A stretch of DNA of 64,000 nt from Herbidospora sakaeratensis. Lineage in GTDB: Bacteria > Actinomycetota > Actinomycetes > Streptosporangiales > Streptosporangiaceae. Positions 10,973 through 20,364 of the stretch are shown piece by piece (the stretch's first letter is position 1; each line of letters begins with the position of its first letter). The stretch lies in NCBI RefSeq assembly GCF_001570525.1, contig NZ_BBXC01000022.1:1-64000 (forward strand). The letters run 5' to 3'. The notes below the pieces were generated by a model. It was not told where the DNA came from, ran no database searches, and was given only the letters and a program-made list of their open reading frames with translations. The position numbers were made by a program, and so were the translations under genes.

Positions 10973-12076
10973 CTAACGACCGGGGATGACCAGGACGCGG
11001 TCGTCGCCGTTCTTCGGGTCGCCGCGCCCGTCGCGGTTGCTGGTGCCCACCCACAACGAGCCGTCGGGCGCCGTCGCGACCGACCTCAGGCGGCCGAACT
11101 CGCCCTCGTAGAGCGCCTCGGGGCGGCCCGCCGCGCCGTCGGGGGTCACCGGGACCTTCCACAACCGCTCGCCGCGCAGCGCCGCCGCCCACACCGCGTG
11201 GTCGGCGTAGGCCAGGCCCGAGGGCGACGCCTCGTCGGTCGACCACGTCACCAGCGGGTTGACGAAGCGGTCGTCGGCGGCGACGCCCTCGACCTCGGGC
11301 CAGCCGTAGTTGCCGCCCGCGCGGATCAGGTTGAGCTCGTCGAAGGTGTTCTGGCCGAACTCGGTGGCGTACATGTTGCCGCTCTCGTCCCAGGCCAGGC
11401 CCTGGACGTTGCGGTGGCCCATGCTCCAGACCAGGGTGCCGAACGGGTTCTCGGGGGCCGGTTCGCCGTCGACCGTCATGCGCAGGATCTTCCCGGCGAG
11501 GGAGTCGCGATCCTGCGACAGGCCGCGGTCGCCGATCTCGCCGGTGGACGCGTAGAGGTAGCCGTCGGGGCCGAAGGCCAGCCGGCCGCCGTTGTGGATG
11601 CCGCCCTTGGGGATGCCGGTCACGATCGGCTCGGGGTCGGACAGGGCGCCGTCGAAGCGGTAGCGGACGATGCGGTTGTCCTGGGCCGAGGTGAAGTAGA
11701 CGAAGACCTGCTTGTCCCGCTCGAACTCGGGGGAGACCGCGATGCCCATGAGGCCGCCCTCTCCCGACGCGGCGACCCCGGCGACGGTGCCGATCTCGGT
11801 CTTCCGGCCCGACGCGGCCACCTGGACGATCTGCCCCGAGTCGCGCTCGGTCACCAGGGCCTCGCCCGTGGGCAGGAACGCGATGGCCCAGGGCACCTCC
11901 AGGCCCTCGACCAGCGTGCGCGGGCCGTCGGCGGGAGCGGGGCTCGCCGTCGCCGTCGCGGCCAGCGGGGTGGGCGTCACGCCCGTGCCCACTCCGGTCT
12001 CCGTCGTGCAGGCGGCGGTGCAGCCCACCGTCAGTGCCGCCGCCAGCGTGAGCAGCCCGGTCCGGCCTACGCCCAT
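10973..12076 (-). CDS. PQQ-dependent sugar dehydrogenase family lipoprotein
   Basis: 367 residues of the glucose/sorbosone dehydrogenase (YliI-like) beta-propeller family. Blocks are VPWAIAFLPTGEALVTER, GGLMGIAVSPEF, IHNGGRLAFGPDGYLY with the expected catalytic His, and GHRNVQGLAWD. The N-terminus is a signal sequence with LTVGC as a possible lipobox, then a Thr/Ala/Pro linker, so it is probably anchored outside the membrane. AAGAAGGG precedes the ATG. It ends 6 bp from the convergent VanW gene and is divergent, by 40 bp, from the dehydrogenase at 12117. The substrate is unknown. Confidence 0.88.
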   Translation of the reverse strand: MGVGRTGLLTLAAALTVGCTAACTTETGVGTGVTPTPLAATATASPAPADGPRTLVEGLEVPWAIAFLPTGEALVTERDSGQIVQVAASGRKTEIGTVAGVAASGEGGLMGIAVSPEFERDKQVFVYFTSAQDNRIVRYRFDGALSDPEPIVTGIPKGGIHNGGRLAFGPDGYLYASTGEIGDRGLSQDRDSLAGKILRMTVDGEPAPENPFGTLVWSMGHRNVQGLAWDESGNMYATEFGQNTFDELNLIRAGGNYGWPEVEGVAADDRFVNPLVTWSTDEASPSGLAYADHAVWAAALRGERLWKVPVTPDGAAGRPEALYEGEFGRLRSVATAPDGSLWVGTSNRDGRGDPKNGDDRVLVIPGR

Positions 12077-12102
12077 CAGTCACACCCTTCTTTACCGGTC
12101 AT

Positions 12103-12108
12103 TAGGGT
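12103..12108 (+). promoter_or_regulatory. -10 element of a leaderless promoter
   Basis: TAGGGT ends 8 nt before the GTG start of the dehydrogenase, the spacing expected for a transcript that begins at its start codon. Confidence 0.55.
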
Positions 12109-12116
12109 TGTCCCCT

Positions 12117-13028
12117 GTGAAGATCTGGGTGGCCCCGCAGGCCGAGTCCGCTGTCCCGACTGACCTGGCCGACGTCGAATACACGCTCTTCGACGGACGC
12201 GACCATCCCGAGCCGTCCGGTGCGGGGGACGTCGAGGTGTGGGTTCCCCCGCTCATCCCGGTGCCGGACATCTCGGAACTGCTGTCGCGGATGACACGTT
12301 TGCGGCTCATCCAGACGGTTACCGCCGGGGTCGAACCCTACCTGCCCCACGTCCCCGATGGCGTGTTGCTGTGCAACGCCAGGGGCGTCCACGACGCCGG
12401 AACCGCCGAGTGGGCGGTCGGCGCGATGATCGCGATGCAGCGCGAGTTCCCCGCGTTCGTGCGCGCCCAGGAACAGGGCCGCTGGGCCTATCAGCACACC
12501 GGTGTCCTGGCCGACTCCACGGTGCTCATTCTCGGGTACGGATCCATCGGCGCCGCCCTCGAACGGCGGCTGGCCGGGTTCGAGGTCGACGTGATCAGGG
12601 TGGCCAGGAGCGCCCGCGACGGCGTCCACGCCGAATCGGAACTGCCCGGCCTGCTGCCCCGGGCCGACGTCGTGGTGCTGCTGGTGCCGGCCACGGCCGC
12701 CACCAAGGGCCTGGTCGACGCCGCGTTCCTGGCCCGGATGAAAGACGGCGCGCTGCTGGTCAACGCGGCCCGCGGGCCCGTCGTCGACACCGGCGCGCTG
12801 CTGGCCGAGCTCGAATCGGGCCGGCTCCGGGCGGCGCTCGACGTGACCGACCCCGAGCCGCTGCCCGAAGATCATCCGCTCTGGAAGGCGCCCCACCTGC
12901 TCATCACCCCTCACGTCGCGGGCAGCACTCCCGCCTCGACCAGGCGCGCACTCGTCTATGTCGAGGCACAGCTGCGAAGGCTGCACGACGGCCGTCCGCT
13001 GACCAATATCATCAGCGGGGGCTACTGA
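12117..13028 (+). CDS. D-isomer-specific 2-hydroxyacid dehydrogenase
   Basis: NAD(P)-dependent reduction of a 2-keto acid. 303 residues from GTG 12117. The Rossmann motif GYGSIG lies in the middle, followed by the catalytic set: Arg in NAARGPVVD, Glu in DPEPLPEDHPLW and His in TPHVAGS. The product is close to the glyoxylate/hydroxypyruvate reductase branch but the substrate cannot be read from the sequence. The start is preferred because a -10 box sits 8 nt upstream and no ribosome site is seen, so the mRNA is probably leaderless. Confidence 0.88.
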   Translation: MKIWVAPQAESAVPTDLADVEYTLFDGRDHPEPSGAGDVEVWVPPLIPVPDISELLSRMTRLRLIQTVTAGVEPYLPHVPDGVLLCNARGVHDAGTAEWAVGAMIAMQREFPAFVRAQEQGRWAYQHTGVLADSTVLILGYGSIGAALERRLAGFEVDVIRVARSARDGVHAESELPGLLPRADVVVLLVPATAATKGLVDAAFLARMKDGALLVNAARGPVVDTGALLAELESGRLRAALDVTDPEPLPEDHPLWKAPHLLITPHVAGSTPASTRRALVYVEAQLRRLHDGRPLTNIISGGY

Positions 13029-13178
13029 ATCTGGTTCCGGACCGTAGCGAGGCCGTGACCTCGGGTCCGTACCGTGAATTCCTGTTTATCAGATCGGTGA
13101 CGACTGGGCCGATGTCCCCATCAGGGGCGGCACCGGCGCGCAAACTGACGATGTGACCGGAAGTAAAGGGCGACGAGC

Positions 13179-15848
13179 GTGAACGGCACGCGTGACCCCA
13201 GGGTCTCGCTCATCGCCGCTGCCGGGCTCGGCGCGGCGGTCATCGCCGCTGCCCTGATAGCGGGGGGATCGGCCTCCGCGGTGACGGCGGTGGCGGGCCT
13301 GGTGACCGGCCTGCTCGCGGCGGTCTCCCTGGTGGTGGCCTCGGGCCGGATCCTGTCGGGCGACCGCGGGGCCGGCGACGGCGCCGACGACCGCCGCGAG
13401 GCCGTGGGCTGGCGCTGGCTGGCCGGCGGCGCGCTCACCTGGCTGGCCGGGACCGGCGTGCGGCCGGTGGCCGAGGGCACCGCCTTCGTGCTCACCTTCG
13501 CCGACCTGATGCTGCTGGTCGGGGCGCTGCTGATGATGATCGGCTGCTGGCTGACCTCGCTGCCGCCGCCCCAGAGCCGCGGCCTGTTCCGCCAGATCGG
13601 CGACGGTTACCTGTCGGCCGCCTCCCTCTTCGCGATCACCTGGGCGCTGCTGCTCGCGCCGATGTTCGCCGAGGCCGAGGAGACGGGCGCCTTCTACACC
13701 ACCCTCGCGCTGCCTCTGCTGTGCCTGCTGGCGACCTGCGCGGCGGCCCCGTTCGTCGCGGTCTCGCGGGCGGCCAACCGCTCGGTCGGGCTGGCCGGCC
13801 TCGGGGTGCTGTTCGCGGTCACCGTGGCCGAACTGGCCACGGCCGTCTCCCGTCTCAACGGCGTCGACCCGGCCGTCCCGGCCGGGCTGGTCGCGCCCCT
13901 GGGATTCGTCGCGCTCGCGATCGCTCCGTGGATCGAGGAGGCCGGACGCCGCCGGGTGCCCTCGGATCAGCGCAACGCCGCGACGCCTCCCGTGGTGGTC
14001 ACCGTCGCCCCCTACGCGCTCGTGCTCGCGGCCGTGGTCGTGGTGGCCGTCAAGGCCGTCGGCGCCACCGGCGACGTGCTGATGCCGGTCGTGACCGTGT
14101 CGGCGGTGGCCGTGCTGCTGGCCCGGCTGCTGATCGTGATGCTCTCGGCCGACGGCATGCGGCGGCAGATGGTCGTCAGCGAGCGGCAACTGCGGCAGCT
14201 CGCCGAGAACACCGGCGACGTCGTGCTGATGGTCGACCTCGAGGGGGTCGTCCAGGAGATCAGCGACGGCGTCGAGACCACCTACGGCTACCCGCCCGCG
14301 AGCCTGCTCGGCCAGCCGATCGTCGACTACGTCCACCCCGAGGACGTGCCCGTCATCCAGGCGCTGCTGCGCCAGGTCGCCGAAGACGACGGCAACATCG
14401 AGCGCTACGGCACCTGCCGGCTGGCCTGCCGGGTCCGCGCCGCCGACGGCACCTGGCGGCCCACCGAGTCGGTGGCGACCCGCGACGTCCGCCGCGAAGA
14501 CCTGATCCTGGTGACCACCCGCGACGTCTCCGACCAGGTGGCGCTGCGCAACCAGGTCACCCACCTGACCTTCCACGACGGCGTGACCGGCCTGCCCAAC
14601 CGGGCCTACTTCGAGGAGCGCACCCGCGAGGTGCTCGCCCGCTCGGCCGGCACCGCCGTGATCTTCCTCGACCTCGACGGCTTCACCGGCGTCAACGACT
14701 CCGTCGGCCACGCGAGCGGCGACTACCTGCTCGGCCAGGCCGCCCGGCGGCTGCGCCAGGCCCTGCGGGCCGACGACACGCTCGCCCGGTGGGGCGGCGA
14801 CGAGTTCGCCGTCCTGCTGGAGGCGGGAGCCGACGCCCAGATGGTCGTCGACCTGGCCGAACGGCTGGTCCGGGCCGTCTCCCAGGAGCCGTTCCGGGTC
14901 GCCGACCGCGACATCGCGCTGACCGCGTCGGTCGGCGTGGCCTTCACCGAAGACGACACCTCGGCCGCCGACCTGCTGCGCAACGCCGACGTGGCGATGG
15001 CGCGGGCCAAGGGCCTGGGCGGCCGCCGCGTCGAGGTCTTCGCCGCCCACATGCACGCCGAGGCCGTACGCCGCCTCGAAACCGCCGCCGACCTCCAGCG
15101 GGCCCTGCTCGACCAGCAGTTCGCGATCGAATACCAGCCCGTGGTCGACCTGGCCACCTCACGCGTCACCGCCGTCGAGGCCCTGGTGCGCTGGTGCCGG
15201 GGCAACGGCGTCTTCACCCCGCCCGAGCAGTTCCTCGGCACGGCCGAGGACACCGGCCTGATCGTCCCGCTGAGCGAGTGGATACTGCGCGAGGCCTGCC
15301 GCGAGGTCGCCGAATGGCGCGCCGCCAACTGGGACATCGGCCTGTCGGTCAACCTGTCGAAGCGCCAGATCATGGCGGCCGGCTTCGTCGAGACGGTCTC
15401 GGAGGCCCTGTCCGACAGCGGCCTCCCCCCGAGCGCCCTCACCCTCGAAGTGATCGAGGAGATGCTCGTCGAAGACGCCGAGGACACCATCGGCAAGCTG
15501 TCCGACCTGCGCGCGCTGGGCGTGCGCCTGGCGATCGACGACTTCGGCACGGGCTACGCCTCCCTGGCGCTGCTGCGCCAGCTCCCGGTCGACATCATCA
15601 AGATCGACCCCTCCTTCGTCAGCGGCCTGGGCCGCGATGAAACGCTCAGCCTGCTGACCCGCACGATCGTGCGCCTGGGGCATGACCTCGGGCTGATCGT
15701 GGTGGCCGAGGGCATCGAGCGCCCGGAGCAGCTCGATCTGCTGCGCGAGATGGGCTGCAGCCGGGGCCAGGGCTACCTGGTGGGCCGCCCGATGGCCGCC
15801 CAGGGCGTGAGCTCCCTGATCCGAACCAGCCTGACGGCCTCGGCGTAG
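13179..15848 (+). CDS. Membrane PAS-GGDEF-EAL cyclic-di-GMP enzyme
   Basis: 889 residues from GTG 13179 (AAAGGG upstream). The first ~320 residues hold eight or more hydrophobic helices. A PAS sensor follows (about 337-450; GYPPASLLGQPIVDYVHPED is typical), then GGDEF with an intact motif at 539-543, then EAL with intact EAL at 667-669, SVNLSKRQ, LEVIEE, IDDFGTGYAS and IKIDPSFV. Both enzyme signatures look complete. Its stop overlaps the start of the next gene by one base, so the two are coupled. The signal sensed is unknown. Confidence 0.9.
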   Translation: MNGTRDPRVSLIAAAGLGAAVIAAALIAGGSASAVTAVAGLVTGLLAAVSLVVASGRILSGDRGAGDGADDRREAVGWRWLAGGALTWLAGTGVRPVAEGTAFVLTFADLMLLVGALLMMIGCWLTSLPPPQSRGLFRQIGDGYLSAASLFAITWALLLAPMFAEAEETGAFYTTLALPLLCLLATCAAAPFVAVSRAANRSVGLAGLGVLFAVTVAELATAVSRLNGVDPAVPAGLVAPLGFVALAIAPWIEEAGRRRVPSDQRNAATPPVVVTVAPYALVLAAVVVVAVKAVGATGDVLMPVVTVSAVAVLLARLLIVMLSADGMRRQMVVSERQLRQLAENTGDVVLMVDLEGVVQEISDGVETTYGYPPASLLGQPIVDYVHPEDVPVIQALLRQVAEDDGNIERYGTCRLACRVRAADGTWRPTESVATRDVRREDLILVTTRDVSDQVALRNQVTHLTFHDGVTGLPNRAYFEERTREVLARSAGTAVIFLDLDGFTGVNDSVGHASGDYLLGQAARRLRQALRADDTLARWGGDEFAVLLEAGADAQMVVDLAERLVRAVSQEPFRVADRDIALTASVGVAFTEDDTSAADLLRNADVAMARAKGLGGRRVEVFAAHMHAEAVRRLETAADLQRALLDQQFAIEYQPVVDLATSRVTAVEALVRWCRGNGVFTPPEQFLGTAEDTGLIVPLSEWILREACREVAEWRAANWDIGLSVNLSKRQIMAAGFVETVSEALSDSGLPPSALTLEVIEEMLVEDAEDTIGKLSDLRALGVRLAIDDFGTGYASLALLRQLPVDIIKIDPSFVSGLGRDETLSLLTRTIVRLGHDLGLIVVAEGIERPEQLDLLREMGCSRGQGYLVGRPMAAQGVSSLIRTSLTASA

Positions 15849-16492
15849 TGCACTCCTGGCAGGCCGAGGTCCGGAAACGGGCCCTGCTCACCCTCGCCGA
15901 CTACGAGAAGCCGCGCCCTTCCGACGACGAGGACGAGGGCCCCCGGTTACGCCCGTTCAAGATGGAGCGGTGGAATCTGCCTCTCCGGAGCATGGGCGGC
16001 GCGGGCCCCCGTGCCCGTGACGCGGCCAACCGTTTCAACGACGCGTTCTCCGGGGTCGAGAACAACGGGTTGTGGAAATCCAATCCGCAGGCCGCCGCCC
16101 ACCACGTCTTCAGCTGCGATCACCACTCCACGCGCCGCATCATGTCCGCCGCCGCCCTCGTCGCCACCCACTGCGACGGTGTGACCGGCCCGGATGACGA
16201 CTACGCCTTCCGCGCCGTCGAGGCGCCCGCGTTGCTGGAGGAGATCCACGCCTTCGAGGTCCGCGCCCCCGGCTGCTCGATCGACGACCCGGACATGGTG
16301 GTCGAGTACGTCGTGATGGCGTACCGGAACATGGTGGTCGTCTACCGAGGCCACACGACGCCGGCGCGGTCGACCTGGCCGGAGACCTTCCGCTTCGCGG
16401 AGCTGGCCGCCGACCGCCTAAAGCGGGCCCATGCCCGGCGGCACCTGATTCGGATGTCTCATTTGTTGAGACGTCCGTCCCACAGGATTTGA
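15848..16492 (+). CDS. Hypothetical protein coupled to the PAS-GGDEF-EAL gene
   Basis: 214 residues starting at GTG 15848 inside the upstream stop codon (TAGTG). No family is recognised. The middle holds a His/Asp-rich stretch ([13 protein letters not shown], then [14 protein letters not shown]), and the C-terminal third ([21 protein letters not shown]) looks like beta-strands, and the tail is Arg-rich. No signal peptide or membrane helix is seen, so it is probably cytosolic. Its last 40 nt overlap the ilvB operator and -35 box, so the end of the gene is under double constraint. A link to c-di-GMP is suggested only by the coupling. Confidence 0.6.
   Translation: MHSWQAEVRKRALLTLADYEKPRPSDDEDEGPRLRPFKMERWNLPLRSMGGAGPRARDAANRFNDAFSGVENNGLWKSNPQAAAHHVFSCDHHSTRRIMSAAALVATHCDGVTGPDDDYAFRAVEAPALLEEIHAFEVRAPGCSIDDPDMVVEYVVMAYRNMVVVYRGHTTPARSTWPETFRFAELAADRLKRAHARRHLIRMSHLLRRPSHRI
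16452..16476. promoter_or_regulatory. Palindromic operator upstream of ilvB (GTCTC-N7-GAGAC)
   Basis: GTCTCA-tttgt-TGAGAC, flanked by GGAT and GTCC, makes a 25-bp inverted repeat with one mismatch. The same GTCTC-N7-GAGAY pattern stands at the leuB leader and twice between ndgR and leuC. NdgR (IclR family) is the obvious candidate protein. It lies just upstream of the ilvB -35 box. Confidence 0.65.
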
Positions 16493-16518
16493 CGACTGCC
16501 CGTTTCATCGGACAAGGT
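16489..16518 (+). promoter_or_regulatory. Promoter of the ilvB leader
   Basis: -35 TTGACG (16489-16494), 18-bp spacer, -10 CAAGGT (16513-16518). The leader ATG is 6 nt further on, so the leader peptide is probably translated from a leaderless mRNA. Confidence 0.55.
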
Positions 16519-16524
16519 GGGTCC

Positions 16525-16572
16525 ATGCATCGCGGTGGGATCCTCCTCGTAGTACTTCGCAGGCGCGCCTGA
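16525..16572 (+). CDS. ilvB leader peptide (attenuator)
   Basis: The 15-residue peptide [15 protein letters not shown] contains Ile-Leu-Leu-Val-Val-Leu in a row, all products of the pathway it precedes. Stalling on these codons would let the downstream RNA avoid the terminator at 16598. The element GCAGGCGCGCC (16559-16569) at its 3' end can pair with GCGCGCC at 16591-16597. The same 11 bases occur in the cimA leader. This is the classic leader-peptide attenuation design; the sequence supports it but it is not tested. Confidence 0.8.
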   Translation: MHRGGILLVVLRRRA

Positions 16573-16597
16573 CGAAGTCCGAAGTCCTGCGCGCGCC

Positions 16598-16633
16598 GCC
16601 CCAGTCCCGCTCTCTGCGGATGGGGCATTTTTT
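16598..16633 (+). terminator. ilvB attenuator terminator
   Basis: GCCCCAgTCCcGC (16598-16610) pairs with GCGGATGGGGC (16616-16626) with two single-base bulges, then ATTTTTT. It lies between the leader peptide and ilvB. Confidence 0.75.
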
Positions 16634-16673
16634 ATGCCGGAACACGCCCAGCTCAGCCTCAAGGAACGAGCCG

Positions 16674-18410
16674 ATGACCGAACAGATGACAGGTGCTCAG
16701 GCCCTCGTGCGGGCCCTGGAGCAGGTCGGGGTCGACACCGTGTTCGGGATCCCCGGCGGTGCGATCCTCCCCGCCTACGATCCCCTCTACGACTCCAAGA
16801 AGGTCCGGCACGTGCTCGTGCGTCACGAGCAGGGCGCCGGGCACGCCGCCGAGGGCTATGCCCAGGCCACCGGCCGGGTCGGCGTCTGCATGGCCACGAG
16901 CGGCCCGGGCGCGACCAACCTGGTGACCCCGATCGCCGACGCCTACATGGACTCGGTGCCGATCGTGGCGATCACCGGCCAGGTCGCGTCGGCCGCCATC
17001 GGCACCGACGCCTTCCAGGAGGCCGACATCTCCGGCATCACGATGCCGATCACCAAGCACAACTTCCTCGTCACCGACGCGGCCGACATCCCCCGCACGA
17101 TCGTCGAGGCGTTCCACATCGCGGCGAGCGGGCGTCCCGGCCCCGTTCTCGTCGACATCTCCAAGGACGCGCTCCAGGCGACCACCACGTTCTCCTGGCC
17201 CGTCCAGATGCAGCTTCCGGGCTACCGCCCGGTCACCCGCCCGCATTCCAAGCAGATCAGGGAGGCGGCCCGGCTCATCGCCGAGTCGAAGCGCCCTGTC
17301 CTGTACGTCGGCGGCGGCGTCCACAAGGCGCAGGCGTCGGCAGAGCTGTTCGAACTGGCCGAGCTGACCGGGATCCCGGTCATCACGACCCTGATGGCCC
17401 GGGGCACCTTCCCCGACAGCCACCGGCAGCACCTCGGAATGCCCGGCATGCACGGCACGGTCGCGGCGGTCGGCGCGCTCCAGCGCACTGATCTCATCAT
17501 TGCGCTGGGCGCCCGCTTCGACGACCGGGTCACCGGCCGGCTCGACACCTTCGCCCCGTACGCGAAGGTCGTGCACGCCGACATCGACCCGGCCGAGATC
17601 TCCAAGAACCGCCACGCCGACGTGCCGATCGTCGGTGACTGCAAGGAGGTCATCGCCGACCTGGTCGCGGCGATCAAGGCGAACGGCCAGAAGGGCGACT
17701 ACGCCGAATGGTGGCGTCACCTCGACGCCTACCGCGAGACCTACGCCCTGGGCTACGAGACCTACGAAGACGGCTCGCTCGCGCCGCAGTACATCATGGA
17801 GCGCATCGGCGCCCTGGTCGGGCCCGACGCGATCTACACCGCGGGCGTCGGCCAGCACCAGATGTGGGCCTCGCAGTTCATCGGCTACGAGAACCCGGGC
17901 TCGTTCATCAACTCGGGCGGCGCGGGCACGATGGGCTTCGCCGTCCCGGCCGCGATGGGCGCCAAGATGGGCCGTCCCGACAAGGACGTGTGGGCCATCG
18001 ACGGCGACGGCTGCTTCCAGATGACCAACCAGGAGCTCGCGACCTGCGCGCTCGAAGGCGTCCCGATCAAGGTCGCGGTCATCAACAACGGCAACCTCGG
18101 CATGGTGCGCCAGTGGCAGACGCTCTTCTACGAGGAGCGCTACAGCAACACCGACCTGCAGTCGGCCCGCCGCATCCCCGACTTCGTCAAGCTGGCCGAG
18201 GCCTACGGCTGCGTCGGCCTGCGCTGCGAGCGGCCGGAAGACGTCGACGACACCATCCGCAAGGCGATGGAGATCACCGACATGCCCGTCGTGATCGACT
18301 TCGTGGTGCACCAGGACGCCATGGTCTGGCCGATGGTCGCCGCCGGCACCAGCAACGACGACATCAAGTACGCCCGTGACATGGCGCCGAAGTGGGAGCA
18401 CGAAGACTGA
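16674..18410 (+). CDS. ilvB: Acetolactate synthase large subunit
   Basis: First common step of Val/Leu/Ile synthesis: TPP-dependent condensation of pyruvate with pyruvate or 2-ketobutyrate. 578 residues. [13 protein letters not shown] opens the enzyme, the catalytic Glu is in [14 protein letters not shown], and the TPP motif runs from GDGCFQM to VINNGNLGM. The ATG at 16674 has AAGGAACGAG upstream; an earlier in-frame ATG at 16620 lies inside the attenuator hairpin and is rejected. It leads an ilvB-ilvN-ilvC operon and is controlled by the leader and the palindrome upstream. Confidence 0.97.
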   Translation: MTEQMTGAQALVRALEQVGVDTVFGIPGGAILPAYDPLYDSKKVRHVLVRHEQGAGHAAEGYAQATGRVGVCMATSGPGATNLVTPIADAYMDSVPIVAITGQVASAAIGTDAFQEADISGITMPITKHNFLVTDAADIPRTIVEAFHIAASGRPGPVLVDISKDALQATTTFSWPVQMQLPGYRPVTRPHSKQIREAARLIAESKRPVLYVGGGVHKAQASAELFELAELTGIPVITTLMARGTFPDSHRQHLGMPGMHGTVAAVGALQRTDLIIALGARFDDRVTGRLDTFAPYAKVVHADIDPAEISKNRHADVPIVGDCKEVIADLVAAIKANGQKGDYAEWWRHLDAYRETYALGYETYEDGSLAPQYIMERIGALVGPDAIYTAGVGQHQMWASQFIGYENPGSFINSGGAGTMGFAVPAAMGAKMGRPDKDVWAIDGDGCFQMTNQELATCALEGVPIKVAVINNGNLGMVRQWQTLFYEERYSNTDLQSARRIPDFVKLAEAYGCVGLRCERPEDVDDTIRKAMEITDMPVVIDFVVHQDAMVWPMVAAGTSNDDIKYARDMAPKWEHED

Positions 18411-18934
18411 TGAGCAGGCACACCCTGTCCGTTCTGGTCGAGAACAAGCCTGGCGTGCTCGCCCGGGTCTCGGCCCTGTTCAGCCGCCGCGGATTCAACA
18501 TCGACTCGCTCGCGGTCGGCCCGACGGAACACGCCGACGTCTCCCGCATGACGATCGTCGTCAACGTCGAGGACCTGCCGCTGGAGCAGGTCACCAAGCA
18601 GCTCAACAAGCTGGTGAACGTCCTCAAGATCGTCGAGCTCGACACCGCCCAGTCGGTGCAGCGCGAACTCATGCTGATCAAGGTGCGGGCCGACGCCGAC
18701 TCCCGCAGCCACGTCCTGGAACTGGTCAACCTGTTCCGGGCGCGCTGCGTCGACGTCGCCCCCGACGCGGTCACCATCGAGGTCACCGGTACGGTCGACA
18801 AGCTGGAGGCGTTCGTGCGCGTCCTTGAGCCGTTCGGCATCAAGGAACTCGTGCAGTCGGGCATGGTGGCCATCGGCCGCGGTGCCCGGTCGATCACCGA
18901 CCGCTCGCTCCGGGCCCTGGACCGGACCGCATAG
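18410..18934 (+). CDS. ilvN: Acetolactate synthase small (regulatory) subunit
   Basis: Regulatory ACT-domain subunit that confers valine feedback inhibition on IlvB. It has 174 residues. The N-terminal ACT domain reads [21 protein letters not shown] and a second half carries [20 protein letters not shown]. Its ATG overlaps the ilvB stop by one base (TGATG), so the subunits are made together. Confidence 0.96.
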   Translation: MSRHTLSVLVENKPGVLARVSALFSRRGFNIDSLAVGPTEHADVSRMTIVVNVEDLPLEQVTKQLNKLVNVLKIVELDTAQSVQRELMLIKVRADADSRSHVLELVNLFRARCVDVAPDAVTIEVTGTVDKLEAFVRVLEPFGIKELVQSGMVAIGRGARSITDRSLRALDRTA

Positions 18935-18956
18935 AAACCCCGAAAGGTTTATCGAA

Positions 18957-19955
18957 GTGACTGAGATCTACTACGACAACGACGCCGACCTGTCGATCAT
19001 CCAGGGCCGCCACGTCGCCGTCCTGGGTTACGGCAGCCAGGGCCACGCGCACGCCCTGAGCCTGCGCGACTCCGGCGTCGACGTCCGTGTCGGACTCCCC
19101 GAGGGCTCCAAGAGCCGGGAGAAGGCCGAGGCCGACGGCCTGCGGGTGCTCAACCCGTCCGAAGCGGTCGAAGAGGCCGACCTGACCATGATCCTGGCGC
19201 CCGACCACATCCAGCGCCACCTCTACGCCGAGCACGTGGCCCCGAACCTGGTCGAGGGCGACGCGCTGTTCTTCGGCCACGGCCTCAACATCCGCTACGG
19301 CCTGATCGAGGCCCCCGCGGGCGTCGACGTCGCCATGGTCGCCCCGAAGGGCCCGGGCCACCTGGTCCGCCGCCAGTACGCGGCCGGCCGCGGCGTCCCG
19401 TGTCTCGTCGCGGTCGAGAAGGACCAGACGGGCAACGCCTGGCCGCTCGCGCTGTCGTACGCGAAGGGCATCGGCGGCACCCGCGCCGGCGCGCTCAAGA
19501 CCACCTTCACCGAGGAGACCGAGACCGACCTGTTCGGCGAGCAGGCCGTGCTCTGCGGCGGCGTGTCCGAGCTCATCAAGGCGGGCTTCGAGACCCTGAT
19601 CGAGGCCGGCTACCAGCCGGAGGTCGCCTACTTCGAGTGCCTCCACGAGATGAAGCTGATCGTCGACCTCATGTACGAGGGCGGCATCCACAAGATGTAC
19701 TGGTCGGTCTCCGACACCGCCGAGTACGGCGGCTACTCGCGTGGCCCGCGCCTCATCAACGACGAGACCAAGAAGGAGATGCGCCGCATCCTCGACGAGG
19801 TCCAGTCGGGCGAGTTCGCCCGCGAGCTCGTGGCCGAGTTCGACGGCGGCCAGAAGCGCTTCCAGCAGTACCGCGACGAGCTGGCCGAGCACCCGATCGA
19901 GAAGACCGGCGCCAAGCTCCGCCCGATGATGAGCTGGCTCCAGAACCAGGCGTAG
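18957..19955 (+). CDS. ilvC: Ketol-acid reductoisomerase (class I)
   Basis: NADPH-dependent isomeroreduction of acetolactate, the second common step. 332 residues from GTG 18957, 22 nt after ilvN. The cofactor loop is [17 protein letters not shown]. Metal ligands are in the C-terminal knot ([12 protein letters not shown] and [19 protein letters not shown]). Length is normal for the short class I form. It ends the operon before a GC-rich hairpin. Confidence 0.97.
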   Translation: MTEIYYDNDADLSIIQGRHVAVLGYGSQGHAHALSLRDSGVDVRVGLPEGSKSREKAEADGLRVLNPSEAVEEADLTMILAPDHIQRHLYAEHVAPNLVEGDALFFGHGLNIRYGLIEAPAGVDVAMVAPKGPGHLVRRQYAAGRGVPCLVAVEKDQTGNAWPLALSYAKGIGGTRAGALKTTFTEETETDLFGEQAVLCGGVSELIKAGFETLIEAGYQPEVAYFECLHEMKLIVDLMYEGGIHKMYWSVSDTAEYGGYSRGPRLINDETKKEMRRILDEVQSGEFARELVAEFDGGQKRFQQYRDELAEHPIEKTGAKLRPMMSWLQNQA

Positions 19956-19964
19956 TCACCGGTC

Positions 19965-20016
19965 ACGGCCCCTTCCCTCCGCAGGCGACTCCGGGGGTGA
20001 GGGGCCGTTCCGCGTT
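19965..20016 (+). terminator. Probable terminator after ilvC
   Basis: ACGGCCCCT (19965-19973) pairs with AGGGGCCGT (20000-20008). The T-run is poor, so termination may be partial. Confidence 0.55.
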
Positions 20017-20059
20017 CTCGCCGCGACCGAACGTCTCGCCGTCGCGGCGAAAGATCGAT

Positions 20060-20077
20060 TTCCGTTACGGCTCCGCC
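20060..20077 (+). repeat. Dispersed post-terminator repeat, copy 2 (core only)
   Basis: TTCCGTTACGGCTCCGCC, identical to the cores at 8605 and 40386. Only the core is shared. Like the others it follows the terminator-like hairpin of a housekeeping operon in the same orientation. Confidence 0.6.
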
Positions 20078-20133
20078 TGGCCGGCCATATGAGCGACTCT
20101 GACCTCATCGACTGTCGAGCCGAAGGAGGGCCG

Positions 20134-20364
20134 GTGAGCACCTTCAACGTGACGGCGCGGAAGTCCGGGGATTGGTGGGCACTGACGGTGGAGGGGCCCG
20201 GCCTGTCCCGGCCCGCGCATACTCAGGTCCACCACCTCGATCAGGCCGAGGACATGGTGCGGGACCTGCTGGTGTTGCTCGGCGTGCCGCTGCCCTGCGA
20301 CTTCATCGTGGCAGCGCACCCGGACTCAGGGCCACGCCCACCCGGCCGGAACCGGCTCCCGTAG
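20134..20364 (+). CDS. Orphan HicB-like small protein
   Basis: 76 residues with the short beta-strand/helix plan of HicB-type antitoxins: FNVTARKSGDWWALTVEGPGLS, then HHLDQAEDMVRDLLVLLGVP. GTG 20134 is chosen because AAGGAGGG lies 5 nt upstream; an ATG at 20089 would put that site inside the gene. No HicA toxin is beside it and no DNA-binding tail is seen, so toxin-antitoxin function is doubtful. Its 3' end overlaps the convergent ClpN-like gene by 39 nt. Confidence 0.65.
   Translation: MSTFNVTARKSGDWWALTVEGPGLSRPAHTQVHHLDQAEDMVRDLLVLLGVPLPCDFIVAAHPDSGPRPPGRNRLP

Noticed and set aside
16620-16673. An earlier in-frame ATG for ilvB at 16620
   Set aside because: It lies in the attenuator hairpin and lacks a ribosome site.
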